Part shown: in pieces, positions 8,322 to 17,890 of the stretch
How the letters are laid out: every line of letters begins with the position of its first letter
Numbering within the stretch: position 1 is the first letter of the stretch
NCBI RefSeq assembly: GCF_001315015.1
Contig: NZ_CP012915.1
Coordinates: 930,001-994,000, forward strand
DNA from: Azospirillum brasilense
GTDB lineage: Bacteria; Pseudomonadota; Alphaproteobacteria; Azospirillales; Azospirillaceae
Direction: 5' to 3'
Length of the DNA: 64,000 nt
The notes under the pieces: generated by a model
What the model was told of the DNA's origin: nothing
The model's input: only the letters and a program-made list of their open reading frames with translations
Database searches by the model: none
Translations under genes and position numbers: made by a program

Positions 8322-9317
8322 ATGTCCCGTTCCAACGATTTCGCCAGCAGCTTCATCAAGGCTCACGCCGATGCCGGGTTGGAGCGTGTCTCGATCGCCC
8401 ACATCCTCCAGACCATCCAGAAGGACCCCGCCTTCCTGTTCAGCGAGGATCTGCGGCGCGGTGGCGGTCAATGCCCCATGCACGCCGCCCCCAACGCCGA
8501 CGACGCGGACAAGGTGACGGTCAACACGCTGCTCGCCTATCTGTTCGACCGGCTGCGCGACCATGTGGCGTCCAAGCTGCCGCTGGACGAGCGCGGGCAG
8601 GTGATGCTGCCGATCCCGCCGCGCTCCCCCCACGGCATCAACCCGGCCGACCGCGCGGCGATGGCGGCGGCCCCGCTCGACGTGATGGCCTCGGTCCTGC
8701 GCGACGCCACCTGCCATCTGCTGGACGGCCTCATCACCGGCTGGGCGGCCGACCTGCTGACGGAGGAGGAGCATTACCGCGCCCAGGGCACGGGCGAAAT
8801 CTCCGCCGCCGCCGCCGCGACCTTCATCCTGCGCACGACGCTGGAGGACTCGCCGCTCTACCAGCGCGCCGGCTACGACATGCTGTCGATCACCAAGACC
8901 GGCAGCCACACCGCCATCCACATCTGCTGGGCCATGGTGGAGGCCGCCCCCCTGCTGCTTCCGGACAGGGATGCTGCGGCCTACGACGACCTCGTCCGGC
9001 GCAGCCTGAAGCAGGTGGTGCCGCTGTCGATGGCCAGCCTGGGCATGCTGGTCCATTACATGGAGGCGTCGGGGATCGAACCCCACGACGGCCTCGCCAT
9101 CCACCTGCTGCCCAAGGACCAGACCGCCTTCGTCCTCGACGAGGCCGGGCTGATCTGCCTGAACCCGGAGCCGATCACCCGCTTCGCCAAGCCTGAGGAG
9201 CGGCACTACACCGGCTGCCCGGCCTTCTACACGCCCGGCTTCATCAAACTGTATCTCGACATCGTGGCCAGCATCGCCATGGACTACGGCGTCTACGACC
9301 GGCTTCGCGACCGCTGA
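8322..9317 (+). CDS. Protein of unknown function, first of two tandem paralogues
   Basis: 331 residues, no family recognised, no signal peptide or membrane span; predicted mostly helical. It aligns end to end with the next gene: both start M-[AS]-R-S-N-D-F-A and share CHLLD, YDMLSITKTGSHTA, RRSLKQV, SLGML and ERHYTGCPAFY. This copy alone carries QCPMH near residue 49; the paralogue has QSPAH there. The invariant TGCPAFY Cys-Pro and the TGSHTA-[IL]-H histidines could bind metal or haem, but that is only a suggestion. The 31-bp gap to the next gene suggests co-transcription. Confidence 0.75.
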   Translation: MSRSNDFASSFIKAHADAGLERVSIAHILQTIQKDPAFLFSEDLRRGGGQCPMHAAPNADDADKVTVNTLLAYLFDRLRDHVASKLPLDERGQVMLPIPPRSPHGINPADRAAMAAAPLDVMASVLRDATCHLLDGLITGWAADLLTEEEHYRAQGTGEISAAAAATFILRTTLEDSPLYQRAGYDMLSITKTGSHTAIHICWAMVEAAPLLLPDRDAAAYDDLVRRSLKQVVPLSMASLGMLVHYMEASGIEPHDGLAIHLLPKDQTAFVLDEAGLICLNPEPITRFAKPEERHYTGCPAFYTPGFIKLYLDIVASIAMDYGVYDRLRDR

Positions 9318-9348
9318 CCGTCCTCATTCACGAGATTGACGCCCCATC

Positions 9349-10350
9349 ATGGCCCGCTCCAACGATTTCGCCCTGACCTATTTCGCCGCGCATGAGGAGG
9401 CCGGGATGACCCGGATCAGCCTCGTGCCGATCCTGCACCGCATCGCCGAGGACCCGAACTACCTCTTCGCCGAGGAGCTTCAGCGCCTCGCCGGCCAGAG
9501 CCCCGCCCACGCGGACACCCGCAAGGAGGATTACGAAAAGGTCGCGATCAACACGCTGCTGGCCTTCCTCTACAACGACCTGCGCGACCACATCACCAAC
9601 CGGATGCCGCTGGACGCCAACGGCCATCTGCTGCTGTGCAACCCGCCGGACTCGCCGCACGGGCTGGACGTCGCCGACACCGCAGGGCTGGAGGCCGCCC
9701 CGGCGGAGACGCTGATCGGCTTCCTGCGCGACAGCGTGTGCCACCTGCTGGACGCCATCATCAAGGACTGGGCGATCAAGGTGACGCTGGAGGAGGAGCG
9801 CTGCCGGGCGGAGGGCGCCATCACCCCGCTCGCCGCGGCCGGCTTCGTCCTCGCCAACACGCTGGAGGCGTCGGTGCTGCACGCGCCGTCCGGCTACGAC
9901 ATGCTGTCGATCACCAAGACCGGCAGCCACACGGCGCTCCACGTCTGCTGGAACCTGTGCGAGTCGGCGCCGATGCTGAAGCCCGGCCTGACCCCGGCCG
10001 AATACGACGACCTGTCGCGCCGCAGCCTGAAGCAGGTGCTGCCGCTCGCCATGGGCAGCCTGGGCATGCTGTGCCAGTTCATGGGGGCCGGTCACATCGA
10101 GGCCGACGACCATCAGGCCATCCACCCCCTGCCCCGCCACCAGACCGCCTTCGTCTATGACGCGGAGGCGCCGGGCGGCATGATCGTCCTGAACGCCGAC
10201 CTGATCGAGCCCACCGCGCAACTTGGCGAGCGCCATTACACCGGCTGCCCGGCCTTCTACGCCAACGGCCTGATCAACCTTTACATGGAAATCGTGCTGT
10301 CGCTGGCCGCACGCTACGATATCTACGGGCGCGTCCTGCGGGCCGGATGA
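9349..10350 (+). CDS. Protein of unknown function, second of two tandem paralogues
   Basis: 333 residues, same family as the preceding gene and about as long, so the pair came from a tandem duplication. Conserved landmarks are NTLLA-[YF]-L near residue 66, PHG near 102, YDMLSITKTGSHTALH near 183, RRSLKQVLPL, DHQAIHPLP and HYTGCPAFY. It lacks the CPMH of copy one. Divergence is spread evenly with motifs retained, so both are probably functional rather than one being a decaying copy. Confidence 0.75.
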   Translation: MARSNDFALTYFAAHEEAGMTRISLVPILHRIAEDPNYLFAEELQRLAGQSPAHADTRKEDYEKVAINTLLAFLYNDLRDHITNRMPLDANGHLLLCNPPDSPHGLDVADTAGLEAAPAETLIGFLRDSVCHLLDAIIKDWAIKVTLEEERCRAEGAITPLAAAGFVLANTLEASVLHAPSGYDMLSITKTGSHTALHVCWNLCESAPMLKPGLTPAEYDDLSRRSLKQVLPLAMGSLGMLCQFMGAGHIEADDHQAIHPLPRHQTAFVYDAEAPGGMIVLNADLIEPTAQLGERHYTGCPAFYANGLINLYMEIVLSLAARYDIYGRVLRAG

Positions 10351-10355
10351 TCAAA

Positions 10356-10377
10356 GCGCCGCACTGCCCAGCGGCGC
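10356..10377. terminator. GC-rich hairpin after the paralogue pair
   Basis: GCGCCGC (10356-10362) pairs with GCGGCGC (10371-10377) across an 8-nt loop, just after the stop at 10350. No T-run follows, so it would be at best a weak or Rho-assisted terminator. Confidence 0.35.
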
Positions 10378-10442
10378 GGCGGCCTTGACGCCACGCGAAG
10401 TGTGCCTATCTTGGCGGCCTTGTCGATTTGGAGACTGCTTGC

Positions 10443-11168
10443 GTGGCCACCACCAGGAAGATGTTGCGCCGTTACACGACCACCGCGCTGGCCGACGGGA
10501 TCAAGCGCGCGCGCGCGCGCATGATCTCCCCGCTGCAACGGGCGCTCGGACATTTCGAAAGCGTGTTCATCGACCACGCCTGCTTCCGGTTGATCTATTC
10601 CAACACCTATCGCGTCTCCCCCAACATGTACCGGGCAAGCCAGCCCTCCCCCTCGCACATCCGGGAGGCGGCGCGGCGCGGCGTGAAGACCATCCTGAAC
10701 CTGCGCGGCAGCCGCGATTGCGCCTCCTACATTCTGGAGGCCGAAGCCTGCCGGGCGGCGGGGCTGACGCTGGTGGACTTTCCCGTCAACTCCCGCGACA
10801 TGCCGAAGAAGGAGACACTGCTGAAGGCCCGCGACCTGTTCGCGACCATGCAGTATCCGGCGCTTCTGCACTGCAAGTCGGGGGCGGACCGCGCCGGTTT
10901 CATGTCGGCGCTCTACCTCTTCATCCACGAGGGCGTGCCGCTGGAGCGGGCGACCAAGCAACTTCACTGGAAGTACGGCCACTTCAAGCAGGCGAAGACC
11001 GGCATCCTCGACTATTTCTTCGAGCTTTACGCCGCCTACAACGAGAAGCGCCCAATCGCCTTCTGGGACTGGGTGGAGCGCGTCTACGACCCGGTGGAGG
11101 CCAAGGCCAGCTTCCGCTCCCGCGAGTGGGCCGACACGGTGGTCGACCGGGTTCTGGGGCGGGAGTGA
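10443..11168 (+). CDS. Tyrosine/dual-specificity protein phosphatase
   Basis: 241 residues from GTG 10443, chosen because GGAG lies 9 bp upstream; an ATG seven codons later and a TTG five codons earlier are alternatives. The signature loop HCKSGADRAG gives H-C-x5-R with Cys144 and Arg150, and the segment YRASQPSPSHI followed by KTILNLRG is the usual N-terminal part of this phosphatase group. The likely general acid is in FPVNSRDMPK. Such proteins dephosphorylate proteins or, in some members, lipids such as phosphatidylglycerol phosphate. A (GC)n run near 10506-10519 lies inside the gene. Confidence 0.85.
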   Translation: MATTRKMLRRYTTTALADGIKRARARMISPLQRALGHFESVFIDHACFRLIYSNTYRVSPNMYRASQPSPSHIREAARRGVKTILNLRGSRDCASYILEAEACRAAGLTLVDFPVNSRDMPKKETLLKARDLFATMQYPALLHCKSGADRAGFMSALYLFIHEGVPLERATKQLHWKYGHFKQAKTGILDYFFELYAAYNEKRPIAFWDWVERVYDPVEAKASFRSREWADTVVDRVLGRE

Positions 11169-11181
11169 TGCGGACGGCGCG

Positions 11182-12960
11182 TCACTTCGCCCCGACGAAG
11201 TGGCAGTAGGGGAAGGTCAGGAAGTCGAAGCGGCGCATGCGGATCGGCTCGTGCCGGTTCAGCCAGTCGAGCACCGCGTAATGGGCCATCTGGTCCAGCA
11301 TCCAATAGACCTCCGCCCCCGCCAGGAAATGCCCGATGTAGGAGCCGAGCAGCGACAGGAAGCGGTCGCCGCCCGTCGTGTTCTCATAAACGGCGAACCC
11401 AACCGGAATTTCCCGTGATGGACCACGGCGGCGACCGTCGAGCATGAGGCCCACGTCGTATCCGGCCATGTCCTCCCGGAGAGCCTGCAAATCTCCGGTG
11501 ATCCAGGCGTCGGTGTCAACCACCGTCAACGGACGATCCAACCGGCGCAGCCACTGCAAGGCGCGGAGAAAACGGGCGGAGGCGTAGTAGGTGACGCGCT
11601 TGATGTCGGTCCACCCCGCCATGTCCGGCCGGTCCAGCGAGAAGCCCACCGTCAGCCGTCCATCCACCCGCCAGCGGTCCATGACCTGTTCCGTTTCCAG
11701 CGACGGCGCCACCACATGGACGGCGACGGTGGCGCCCGGCATCCGCTCCGCCAGCGACTCCAGCAGCGCTGGGGCGAAACGGCGGAAATAGACGTCGTCG
11801 CAGCAGCAGAAGACCACCTGTTCCCCGGACAGCCCCGGCGCCGGCTCGATGCGCCACTCCAGGGGCGCCATGCGCTCCAGCACTGCTTCGACCGGTGGCA
11901 GGGCGCGGAAAAAGGCGTCGTCGGCGCGCAGCATGGTCCATAGGCCCAGTTCATGCTCCCGCGCGACCTCCGCCGCGGTGAAGCGCCGCCGGAAGCGTCG
12001 GCTCAGCCAGGAAGCGAGGACGAGCCGGTCCCGACGGTAGATATGGAAGCCGATGACGGAGGCCGCGACCGTGTCCTTGGAGCGGCGCCGCAGGCGGACC
12101 CAGGCGGCCCTCGCCCCATCGCGCAACACCGTGTCGGACGCCATGCCCACCTGCACCAGGGTCGCCACCGCTGCGACATGCAGCCAGTCCGCCTCGTCGT
12201 CGTCCGGACGGGCGGCGACGGCCCGGCGCAACGCGCCGATGGCCTCCTCGACCAACGCCCGGTCGACCGCGAAGGGCTTTCCATCCTGCACGCCCATCGC
12301 CCCGCTGCGCTCCAGCAGCAGGCGCCCCAGCAGGCGGTTGGCGCGGTGATGATGCTCATCCTGCTCCAGGGCGGCGCGCGCCATCGCTTCCGCCGCCACC
12401 GCGTCGCCGACGGCCACCAGGGCCTCGGCCGCCGCCGTTCGGGTGTCGGCGTTCGCCTCCGGGCGGCGCGCCGCGACGCTCCGCCGCTCCGCCTCGTCCA
12501 GCCGCGGTCCCCACTGGTCATGCAATGCTTTCAGGTTGCCCGCCGCCCCGGCGTGACCGGGCTCCAGCACCAGGGTCCGCCGGTAACTCCACCCTGCGCC
12601 AGCCGCCTTCTCCTGCTGCTTCAACCCATTGCCGAGATTGAACCAGGAGGCCGCGTGCGCCGGATCGAGGGCCAGAGCCCGATGCAGGCAGGCGATCGCC
12701 TCCGTCCCCTGACCGGCCAAGCGCAGGGCGGCGGCCAGGTTGCTGTATCCGGCGACACCGCCGGACTCCAGCCGCAGGATGGTCCGGAAGTGGCCGACGG
12801 CGTCCGCCGGACGCCCGGTCTGCACCAGGAGCATCGCCAACATCTGCAGCGCGCCGCGATTTGCCGGATCGCGCTCCAGCACCGCTCGGTAAAGCGGTTC
12901 CGCCCCCGCATGGTTGCCGGATTTGTGCAGGCGGATCGCGTCGTCGAGGGCTGGTTCCAT
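11182..12960 (-). CDS. TPR-repeat protein with C-terminal glycosyltransferase-like domain
   Basis: 592 residues from ATG 12960 (MEPALDDAIRLHKSGNH). Residues about 1-250 are TPRs (DPANRGALQMLAMLLVQTG, DPAHAASWFNLGNGLKQQ). The C-terminal half (from about 380) resembles a GT-A glycosyltransferase of the GT8/nucleotide-diphospho-sugar type, with VVDTDAWITGDL providing a D-x-D metal/UDP-sugar motif and CCCDDVYFRRF at its start. The acceptor is unknown; TPR-glycosyltransferase fusions often modify proteins or surface polymers. It is convergent with the phosphatase gene. Confidence 0.75.
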   Translation of the reverse strand: MEPALDDAIRLHKSGNHAGAEPLYRAVLERDPANRGALQMLAMLLVQTGRPADAVGHFRTILRLESGGVAGYSNLAAALRLAGQGTEAIACLHRALALDPAHAASWFNLGNGLKQQEKAAGAGWSYRRTLVLEPGHAGAAGNLKALHDQWGPRLDEAERRSVAARRPEANADTRTAAAEALVAVGDAVAAEAMARAALEQDEHHHRANRLLGRLLLERSGAMGVQDGKPFAVDRALVEEAIGALRRAVAARPDDDEADWLHVAAVATLVQVGMASDTVLRDGARAAWVRLRRRSKDTVAASVIGFHIYRRDRLVLASWLSRRFRRRFTAAEVAREHELGLWTMLRADDAFFRALPPVEAVLERMAPLEWRIEPAPGLSGEQVVFCCCDDVYFRRFAPALLESLAERMPGATVAVHVVAPSLETEQVMDRWRVDGRLTVGFSLDRPDMAGWTDIKRVTYYASARFLRALQWLRRLDRPLTVVDTDAWITGDLQALREDMAGYDVGLMLDGRRRGPSREIPVGFAVYENTTGGDRFLSLLGSYIGHFLAGAEVYWMLDQMAHYAVLDWLNRHEPIRMRRFDFLTFPYCHFVGAK

Positions 12961-13370
12961 GAGGCGGGACCATAGACCGGATCGGCCCCGGCGCCAATTG
13001 CCACCGACGGTCGCGCGCCGGAGCGGTCCGGGGAACGCTGCGTATGACCACCGCGGCGCTCCTGACCGCGCCTTCATGAGCGGGAAGATGGATTGTCAGC
13101 CAGTTATCACGCGGTATGATACAGTCTGGTTTGGAGATACCCGCAACCGGTTAGCTGAGGAATGGTCTGCGAAATGCCCCGGTACGTTCGGACCGGATAT
13201 ATCCCCCCGATCGACCGCCTCGCCAAAGCTATGCTCCGCCCGCCGTTCCAAAGAGTGCAGGCGCGCGCTCCTGGGCGTGCCTGGGCCACCGACAAGAGTG
13301 ACACCAAGCGAATCGGCCGCAGTCCTCAAGCGATCCGGTGCAGGATCGTGTTCGAACTCCGGTCGATTCG
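12961..13370. other. Gene-free region between divergent genes
   Basis: Some 410 bp between the TPR-glycosyltransferase gene and the hybrid kinase gene. I see a 10-bp palindrome GGATATATCC at 13195-13204 and slightly lower G+C between 13090 and 13200, as expected of promoters. The short open frames on both strands lack ribosome sites. Nothing else is supported. Confidence 0.5.
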
Positions 13371-15983
13371 ATGACCCTCAGCCCAGAGGAGCGGCGGCGT
13401 CCGATTCGGCGTCTGACTTGGCGGGTGCGGCCAAAACGGGTGCGAAGCTGGCTCGTCCTTCTTGTCATGGCGGTTGCCGTGCCGCTGGTCCTGTTCTCGG
13501 TGTTCCTCCTCATCCGCAACGTCGATGCGCAGGCCCAGCAGACGGAGCAGCTCGTGCTCGACCGGACGCGTCTGCTGGCTGAGGACGTGGAACGCGAGGT
13601 GAGCCGCCAGATCGCCGCCGCCGAGGTGTTGTCGACGTCGGAAAGCCTGACGACGGACGATCTGGCCGCCTTCTACCGGCAAGCCATCGGCGTGCGTGAC
13701 CGGCTGGGCTCCAACGTGGTCCTCCGCGATCCGCAAGGCCGGCAGCGGGTCAACAGCCGGGTGCCCTGGGGTACGGAACTGCCGGGCAGCACCGTGCTCG
13801 AAGCCGACCAGCGGGTGTTTGACACGGGGCGGCCACAGGTTACCGGCCTGTTCATCGGTGATGTAAGCCAATCGCCAATCCTGGCCGTGATCGCCCCGGT
13901 GATCCGCGACGGCCAGATCCGCTACCTGTTGAGCCTGAACATCTCTCAGGAGCGGCTTCAAGCCATCGTGTCGCCGGAACGCATTCCCGCGGGATGGCGG
14001 GCAGGGGTGATCGACCAGGATGGAGTTGTCATCGCCCGCTCGCATTTGAGCGAACAATTCGTCGGCAAACGGCTTCCTGCCGCCCTGTGGGCCGGTATGC
14101 AGGAACAACCGGACGGAATCCACCGCGCCACCAATCTGGAAAAGGTGGAGGCGATCCAGGCCTACAGTCGGTCCCGCAGCTTCGGCTGGGTGGTCGCGAT
14201 GAGCGTCCCCACCACCTTGGTCGCGTCCCCGGCGCGCCATGCCCTCCTGCTGTTCACCGGCGGCGGCCTTGTTCTTCTGCTGATCGGGATTGGGGCGGCG
14301 GTTCTGCTCGGACGGCGCCTCACGCGCTCCGTCTCCCAATTGGCCGGAGCGGCGGAAGCGCTGGGAGCGGGATACCCGGTGCCGCCGCCCAACGGCGGCG
14401 TTGCCGAGATTGAGGCGGTGGGGCGCGCCATCCGAAGGGCCGCGGATCTGATCCGGCGGCGCGAGGCGGCGCTGGCGGAAAGCGAGGCCCGCCACCGGGC
14501 CATCGTTCAGACCGCGGTGGATGCCATGCTGGTCATCGACGCGACCGGCACGATCGAGAGTTTCAACCCGGCGGCGGAGCGCATCTTCGGCTATGAGGCC
14601 GGTGAAGCGATCGGCCGGAACATCCGCATCCTGATGCCGGAGCCGTACCACTCCGCCCATGACGGCTATCTCCAGGCCTATGAGCGAACGGGCGAGAAAA
14701 AGATCATCGGCATCGGACGCGAGGTCGAGGGACGGCACAAGGACGGTTCGATCTTCCCGATCGAGCTGGCGGTCACCGAATGGACCGCCGGGGAGCGCCG
14801 GTACTTTACCGGGATCGTGCGCAACATCACCGAACGCCGCCGCACCGAGGACGCCCTGCGCGCCTCCAAGGCCGAGGCTGACCGCGCCAACGTCGCAAAA
14901 TCCAAGTTCCTTGCCGCCGCAAGCCACGACCTGCGGCAGCCGGTCCAGGCAATGATGCTGTTCCAATCCGCACTGGCCGCGCGCCTGGATGGGCACCCCG
15001 CGGGCCCGCTTCTCGACTCCATGGGGCAGGCCATGGACGGGCTGCGCATGCTGCTCGACAGCCTGCTCGACGTGTCCAAGCTGGATGCCGGGTTGATCGT
15101 ACCCCAATTGCAGGATTTGCCGATCGGCCCGATCATCGAGCAGTTGGGCACCGAGTATCATCCCCAGGCGGAGGCCAAGGGGCTGAGATTGCGCGTGGTT
15201 CCCTGTGCTCTGACGGTCCGCAGCGATCCGGCGTTGCTGATGCGCATCCTGCGCAACCTTGTGGAAAACGCGCTGCGCTACACCGAACAGGGCGGCCTGC
15301 TGATCGGCTGCCGACGCCGGGGAGACCGCCTGCGCATCGAAGTGATGGATTCCGGCATCGGGATCCCGTCCGACAAGCACGGGGAAATTTTCGAGGAGTT
15401 CTTCCAGGTCAGCAATCAAGAGCGGGACCGCAGCAAGGGGCTGGGGCTCGGCCTGGCGGTGGTGCGGCGCCTTGCCCGCTTGCTCGGGCACAAGGTTCAC
15501 CTGCGCTCAAGGCTGGGAGCCGGCTCCGCCTTCTGCGTCGACGTGCCGTTGATCGCCCGCCATGCCACCCGCTCCGAACCGGTCGAGGCCCGGCTGGCGA
15601 CGAGCGATGGGCGGGGAATGATCCTGGTGATCGATGACGAACCGCTGATCCGCCTCGGCCTGCAGGCGATGCTGGAGGGTTGGGGCTATCGGGTCCTGAC
15701 GGCGGGCTCCATCGAGGACGCGGTTCAGCACGTCGAAAGCGGGGAATGGCCGAGCGCGATCCTGGCCGATTACCGCCTGCGCGATGGGAAGACCGGGCTG
15801 GACGCCATCCGGGCGGTGTGCGAGCGGCTCAGAACACCGGTTCCGGCGACGATCATCACCGGCGACACCGCCCCGGAGCGGCTGGCCGAAGCCCGTGCGG
15901 GTGGCCACACCCTGCTGCACAAACCCATCGCTGCCCACGAACTGCGCAACGCCGTGGTGGAGATGGTGCCCGCGGCGGATTGA
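13371..15983 (+). CDS. Hybrid histidine kinase with FixL-type (possible haem) PAS domain
   Basis: 870 residues from ATG 13371; a GTG at 13338 would add 11. Order: transmembrane segment (about 27-48), periplasmic sensor of the Cache type, second transmembrane segment (about 295-320), HAMP-like linker, PAS (about 380-485), HisKA with AAASHDLRQP (His519), HATPase (ENALRYT, GIGIPSDK, GLGLGLAVVRR) and a C-terminal receiver with Asp800 in LADYRL. The PAS holds His430 in SAHDGYL and Arg450 in IIGIGR, exactly 20 residues apart as in the haem-binding His200 and oxygen-contacting Arg220 of Bradyrhizobium FixL. It may sense O2 as well as a periplasmic signal. No cognate regulator is adjacent. Confidence 0.9.
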   Translation: MTLSPEERRRPIRRLTWRVRPKRVRSWLVLLVMAVAVPLVLFSVFLLIRNVDAQAQQTEQLVLDRTRLLAEDVEREVSRQIAAAEVLSTSESLTTDDLAAFYRQAIGVRDRLGSNVVLRDPQGRQRVNSRVPWGTELPGSTVLEADQRVFDTGRPQVTGLFIGDVSQSPILAVIAPVIRDGQIRYLLSLNISQERLQAIVSPERIPAGWRAGVIDQDGVVIARSHLSEQFVGKRLPAALWAGMQEQPDGIHRATNLEKVEAIQAYSRSRSFGWVVAMSVPTTLVASPARHALLLFTGGGLVLLLIGIGAAVLLGRRLTRSVSQLAGAAEALGAGYPVPPPNGGVAEIEAVGRAIRRAADLIRRREAALAESEARHRAIVQTAVDAMLVIDATGTIESFNPAAERIFGYEAGEAIGRNIRILMPEPYHSAHDGYLQAYERTGEKKIIGIGREVEGRHKDGSIFPIELAVTEWTAGERRYFTGIVRNITERRRTEDALRASKAEADRANVAKSKFLAAASHDLRQPVQAMMLFQSALAARLDGHPAGPLLDSMGQAMDGLRMLLDSLLDVSKLDAGLIVPQLQDLPIGPIIEQLGTEYHPQAEAKGLRLRVVPCALTVRSDPALLMRILRNLVENALRYTEQGGLLIGCRRRGDRLRIEVMDSGIGIPSDKHGEIFEEFFQVSNQERDRSKGLGLGLAVVRRLARLLGHKVHLRSRLGAGSAFCVDVPLIARHATRSEPVEARLATSDGRGMILVIDDEPLIRLGLQAMLEGWGYRVLTAGSIEDAVQHVESGEWPSAILADYRLRDGKTGLDAIRAVCERLRTPVPATIITGDTAPERLAEARAGGHTLLHKPIAAHELRNAVVEMVPAAD

Positions 15984-16004
15984 GCCCGGTTCCGGTTTGC
16001 CGGA

Positions 16005-17804
16005 TCAGGGCGCCAGCAGGGCGGCCTCGCCGTCCTCGCCGAACTGGAGTTTGCACAGGCGGGCGTAGGTGCCGTTCTGGGCGATCAGGGCGTCGTGGGT
16101 GCCCTGCTCCAGAATGCGCCCGCCCTCCATCACGACGATCCGGTCGGCGTTGCGCACGGTGGCCAGCCGGTGGGCGATGACCAGCGTCGTGCGCCCCTGG
16201 GTCAGCCGCTCCAGCGCCCCCTGCACCAGCCGCTCGGACTCGCTGTCCAGCGCGCTCGTCGCCTCGTCCAGCAGCAGGATCGGCGCGTCCTTCAGGAAGG
16301 CGCGGGCGAGCGCGAGGCGCTGCCGCTCGCCGCCCGACAGCTTCACGCCGCGGTCACCGATCACCGTGTCGTAGCCCTCCGGCAGCCGGGCGACGAAGTC
16401 GTGCGCGGCGGCGGCCTTCGCGGCGGCCACGATGTCGTCGAAGGGGGCGTCCAGCCGGCCGAAGGCAATGTTGGCCCGCACCGTGTCGTTGAACAGGACC
16501 GTGTCTTGGCTGACCAACGAGATCACGCCACGCAGGCTCTTCAGCGTCACCGCCCGCACGTCCTGCCCATCGATCAGCACCTGCCCGCCGGTCGCGTCGT
16601 AAAGGCGCGGGATCAGGTTGAAGACGGTGGACTTGCCGGCGCCGCTGCGCCCGACCAGGGCCACCGTCGCCCCTGCCGGAACCTCCAGGTCGATGCCCTT
16701 CAGCGTCTCCGTTCCCTCCTCGTAGGCGAAGCGGACATCGCGCAGGGACACGGCGGCGCGTTCCACCGCCAGGGGCTTGGCGCCGGGCTGCTCGGTGATG
16801 GTCGGCTTCTCGTCCACCAGTTCGAAGATGCGCTGGGCGGCGGCCAGACCTTCCTGGAGCACGGCGTTCAGCGTACCGATGGCCCGCACCGGCTGCGCCG
16901 CCATCAGGAGCGCGCCGACGAAGCCGGAGAAGGCGCCGACCGAGCCCTCGCCCATCGCCATGCGGTAGCCGGCGAAGGCGATCACCCCGGCCACCGCGGC
17001 GCCGCCCAGAACCTCCATCATCGGGTCGATGCGGGAGCGGGCGCGCGTCGCCTTCATGGTCAGGGCGAAATTGTCCTCGAAGGCGCGGGCGGCGCGGGCG
17101 CGCTCGTACTCCTCCAGCGAGTAGGTCTTGACCATGCGGGCGCCGGCCAGGCTTTCCGTCAGCAGGGCGGTCATGTCGCCCATCTGCGCCTGGGTGTCGC
17201 GCGACACGCGGCGCAGCCGCTTGCCGATGTTCACGATGGGAATGGCGGCGATCGGGTAGATCAGGAAGACGATCAGCGACAGCACCCAGTCGAGATAGAA
17301 CATCGACCCGACCAGCGCGATCACCGTCAGGATGTCGCGCACCAGCCCGGTCAGGGTCCGCGACAGGGCGTTGCGGATCAGGTCGACGTCGCTGATGAAG
17401 CGGGAGGTCAGCGTCCCGGTGGGGGCCGCGTGAAGCTGCGCGGTGTCGGACCGCAGCAGATGGTCGAACATCGACAGGCGCACGTCGGTGATGATCCGCT
17501 GCACGATGTCGGTGGTCACCACCGTCTGGGAATACATGGACAGCGCCTTGACCGCCGTGACCACGATGATCAGCAGCGGGATGACCAGCAGCATGCCGCG
17601 GTCCTGCTCGGAGAACATCGAATAGGCCTGATCGATCAGCAGCGGATAGGCGCCGGTCGCCGCCGCCACCACGGCCATCAGCAGGAAGGACACCATCAGT
17701 TTGCCGGTGTAGGGGCGCACCCATTCCCGCAGCATGCGGCCAACCAGCCGCTCCGTCGCCGCGTCGAGGCGCAGCCGTTCTCCGCTCTTCTTGCTCACGT
17801 GCAC
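16005..17804 (-). CDS. ABC transporter, fused permease-ATPase (MsbA/lipid A exporter type)
   Basis: 599 residues. Six membrane segments in the first 320 residues (for example LMVSFLLMAVVAAATGAYPLL), then an ATPase domain with Walker A GRSGAGKSTVF, signature LSGGERQRLALAR, Walker B ILLLDEATSALD and the switch His in VIAHRLATV. The layout is that of MsbA-like homodimeric exporters of lipid A, other lipids or drugs. GTG 17804 was chosen because AGGAAG precedes it. The gene is convergent with the hybrid kinase gene, 21 bp apart. The substrate cannot be decided here. Confidence 0.9.
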   Translation of the reverse strand: MHVSKKSGERLRLDAATERLVGRMLREWVRPYTGKLMVSFLLMAVVAAATGAYPLLIDQAYSMFSEQDRGMLLVIPLLIIVVTAVKALSMYSQTVVTTDIVQRIITDVRLSMFDHLLRSDTAQLHAAPTGTLTSRFISDVDLIRNALSRTLTGLVRDILTVIALVGSMFYLDWVLSLIVFLIYPIAAIPIVNIGKRLRRVSRDTQAQMGDMTALLTESLAGARMVKTYSLEEYERARAARAFEDNFALTMKATRARSRIDPMMEVLGGAAVAGVIAFAGYRMAMGEGSVGAFSGFVGALLMAAQPVRAIGTLNAVLQEGLAAAQRIFELVDEKPTITEQPGAKPLAVERAAVSLRDVRFAYEEGTETLKGIDLEVPAGATVALVGRSGAGKSTVFNLIPRLYDATGGQVLIDGQDVRAVTLKSLRGVISLVSQDTVLFNDTVRANIAFGRLDAPFDDIVAAAKAAAAHDFVARLPEGYDTVIGDRGVKLSGGERQRLALARAFLKDAPILLLDEATSALDSESERLVQGALERLTQGRTTLVIAHRLATVRNADRIVVMEGGRILEQGTHDALIAQNGTYARLCKLQFGEDGEAALLAP

Positions 17805-17860
17805 GTCTTCCTGTAGCGCAATCGCGATGGCTTAGCCGATGGCCCCGGTGCTTGTCCACC

Positions 17861-17890
17861 GGGCCTTACTTCACGGGGCCTTACTTCACG
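17861..17890. repeat. Tandem 15-bp direct repeat
   Basis: GGGCCTTACTTCACG occurs twice in immediate succession (17861-17875, 17876-17890), flanked on both sides by a related CTTGTCCACCGGG motif (17851 and about 17909). It lies between the exporter and patatin genes and looks like recent slippage duplication. Confidence 0.8.

Noticed and set aside
10506-10520. (GC)n run as a possible recombination site
   Set aside because: It encodes in-frame Lys/Arg/Ala residues of the phosphatase and is not repeated nearby.
13326-15500. 724-codon open frame on the minus strand
   Set aside because: Antisense shadow of the hybrid histidine kinase; no recognisable domain.
16095-17816. 573-codon open frame on the plus strand
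   Set aside because: Antisense shadow of the MsbA-type exporter; rich in His, Gln and Arg without motifs.
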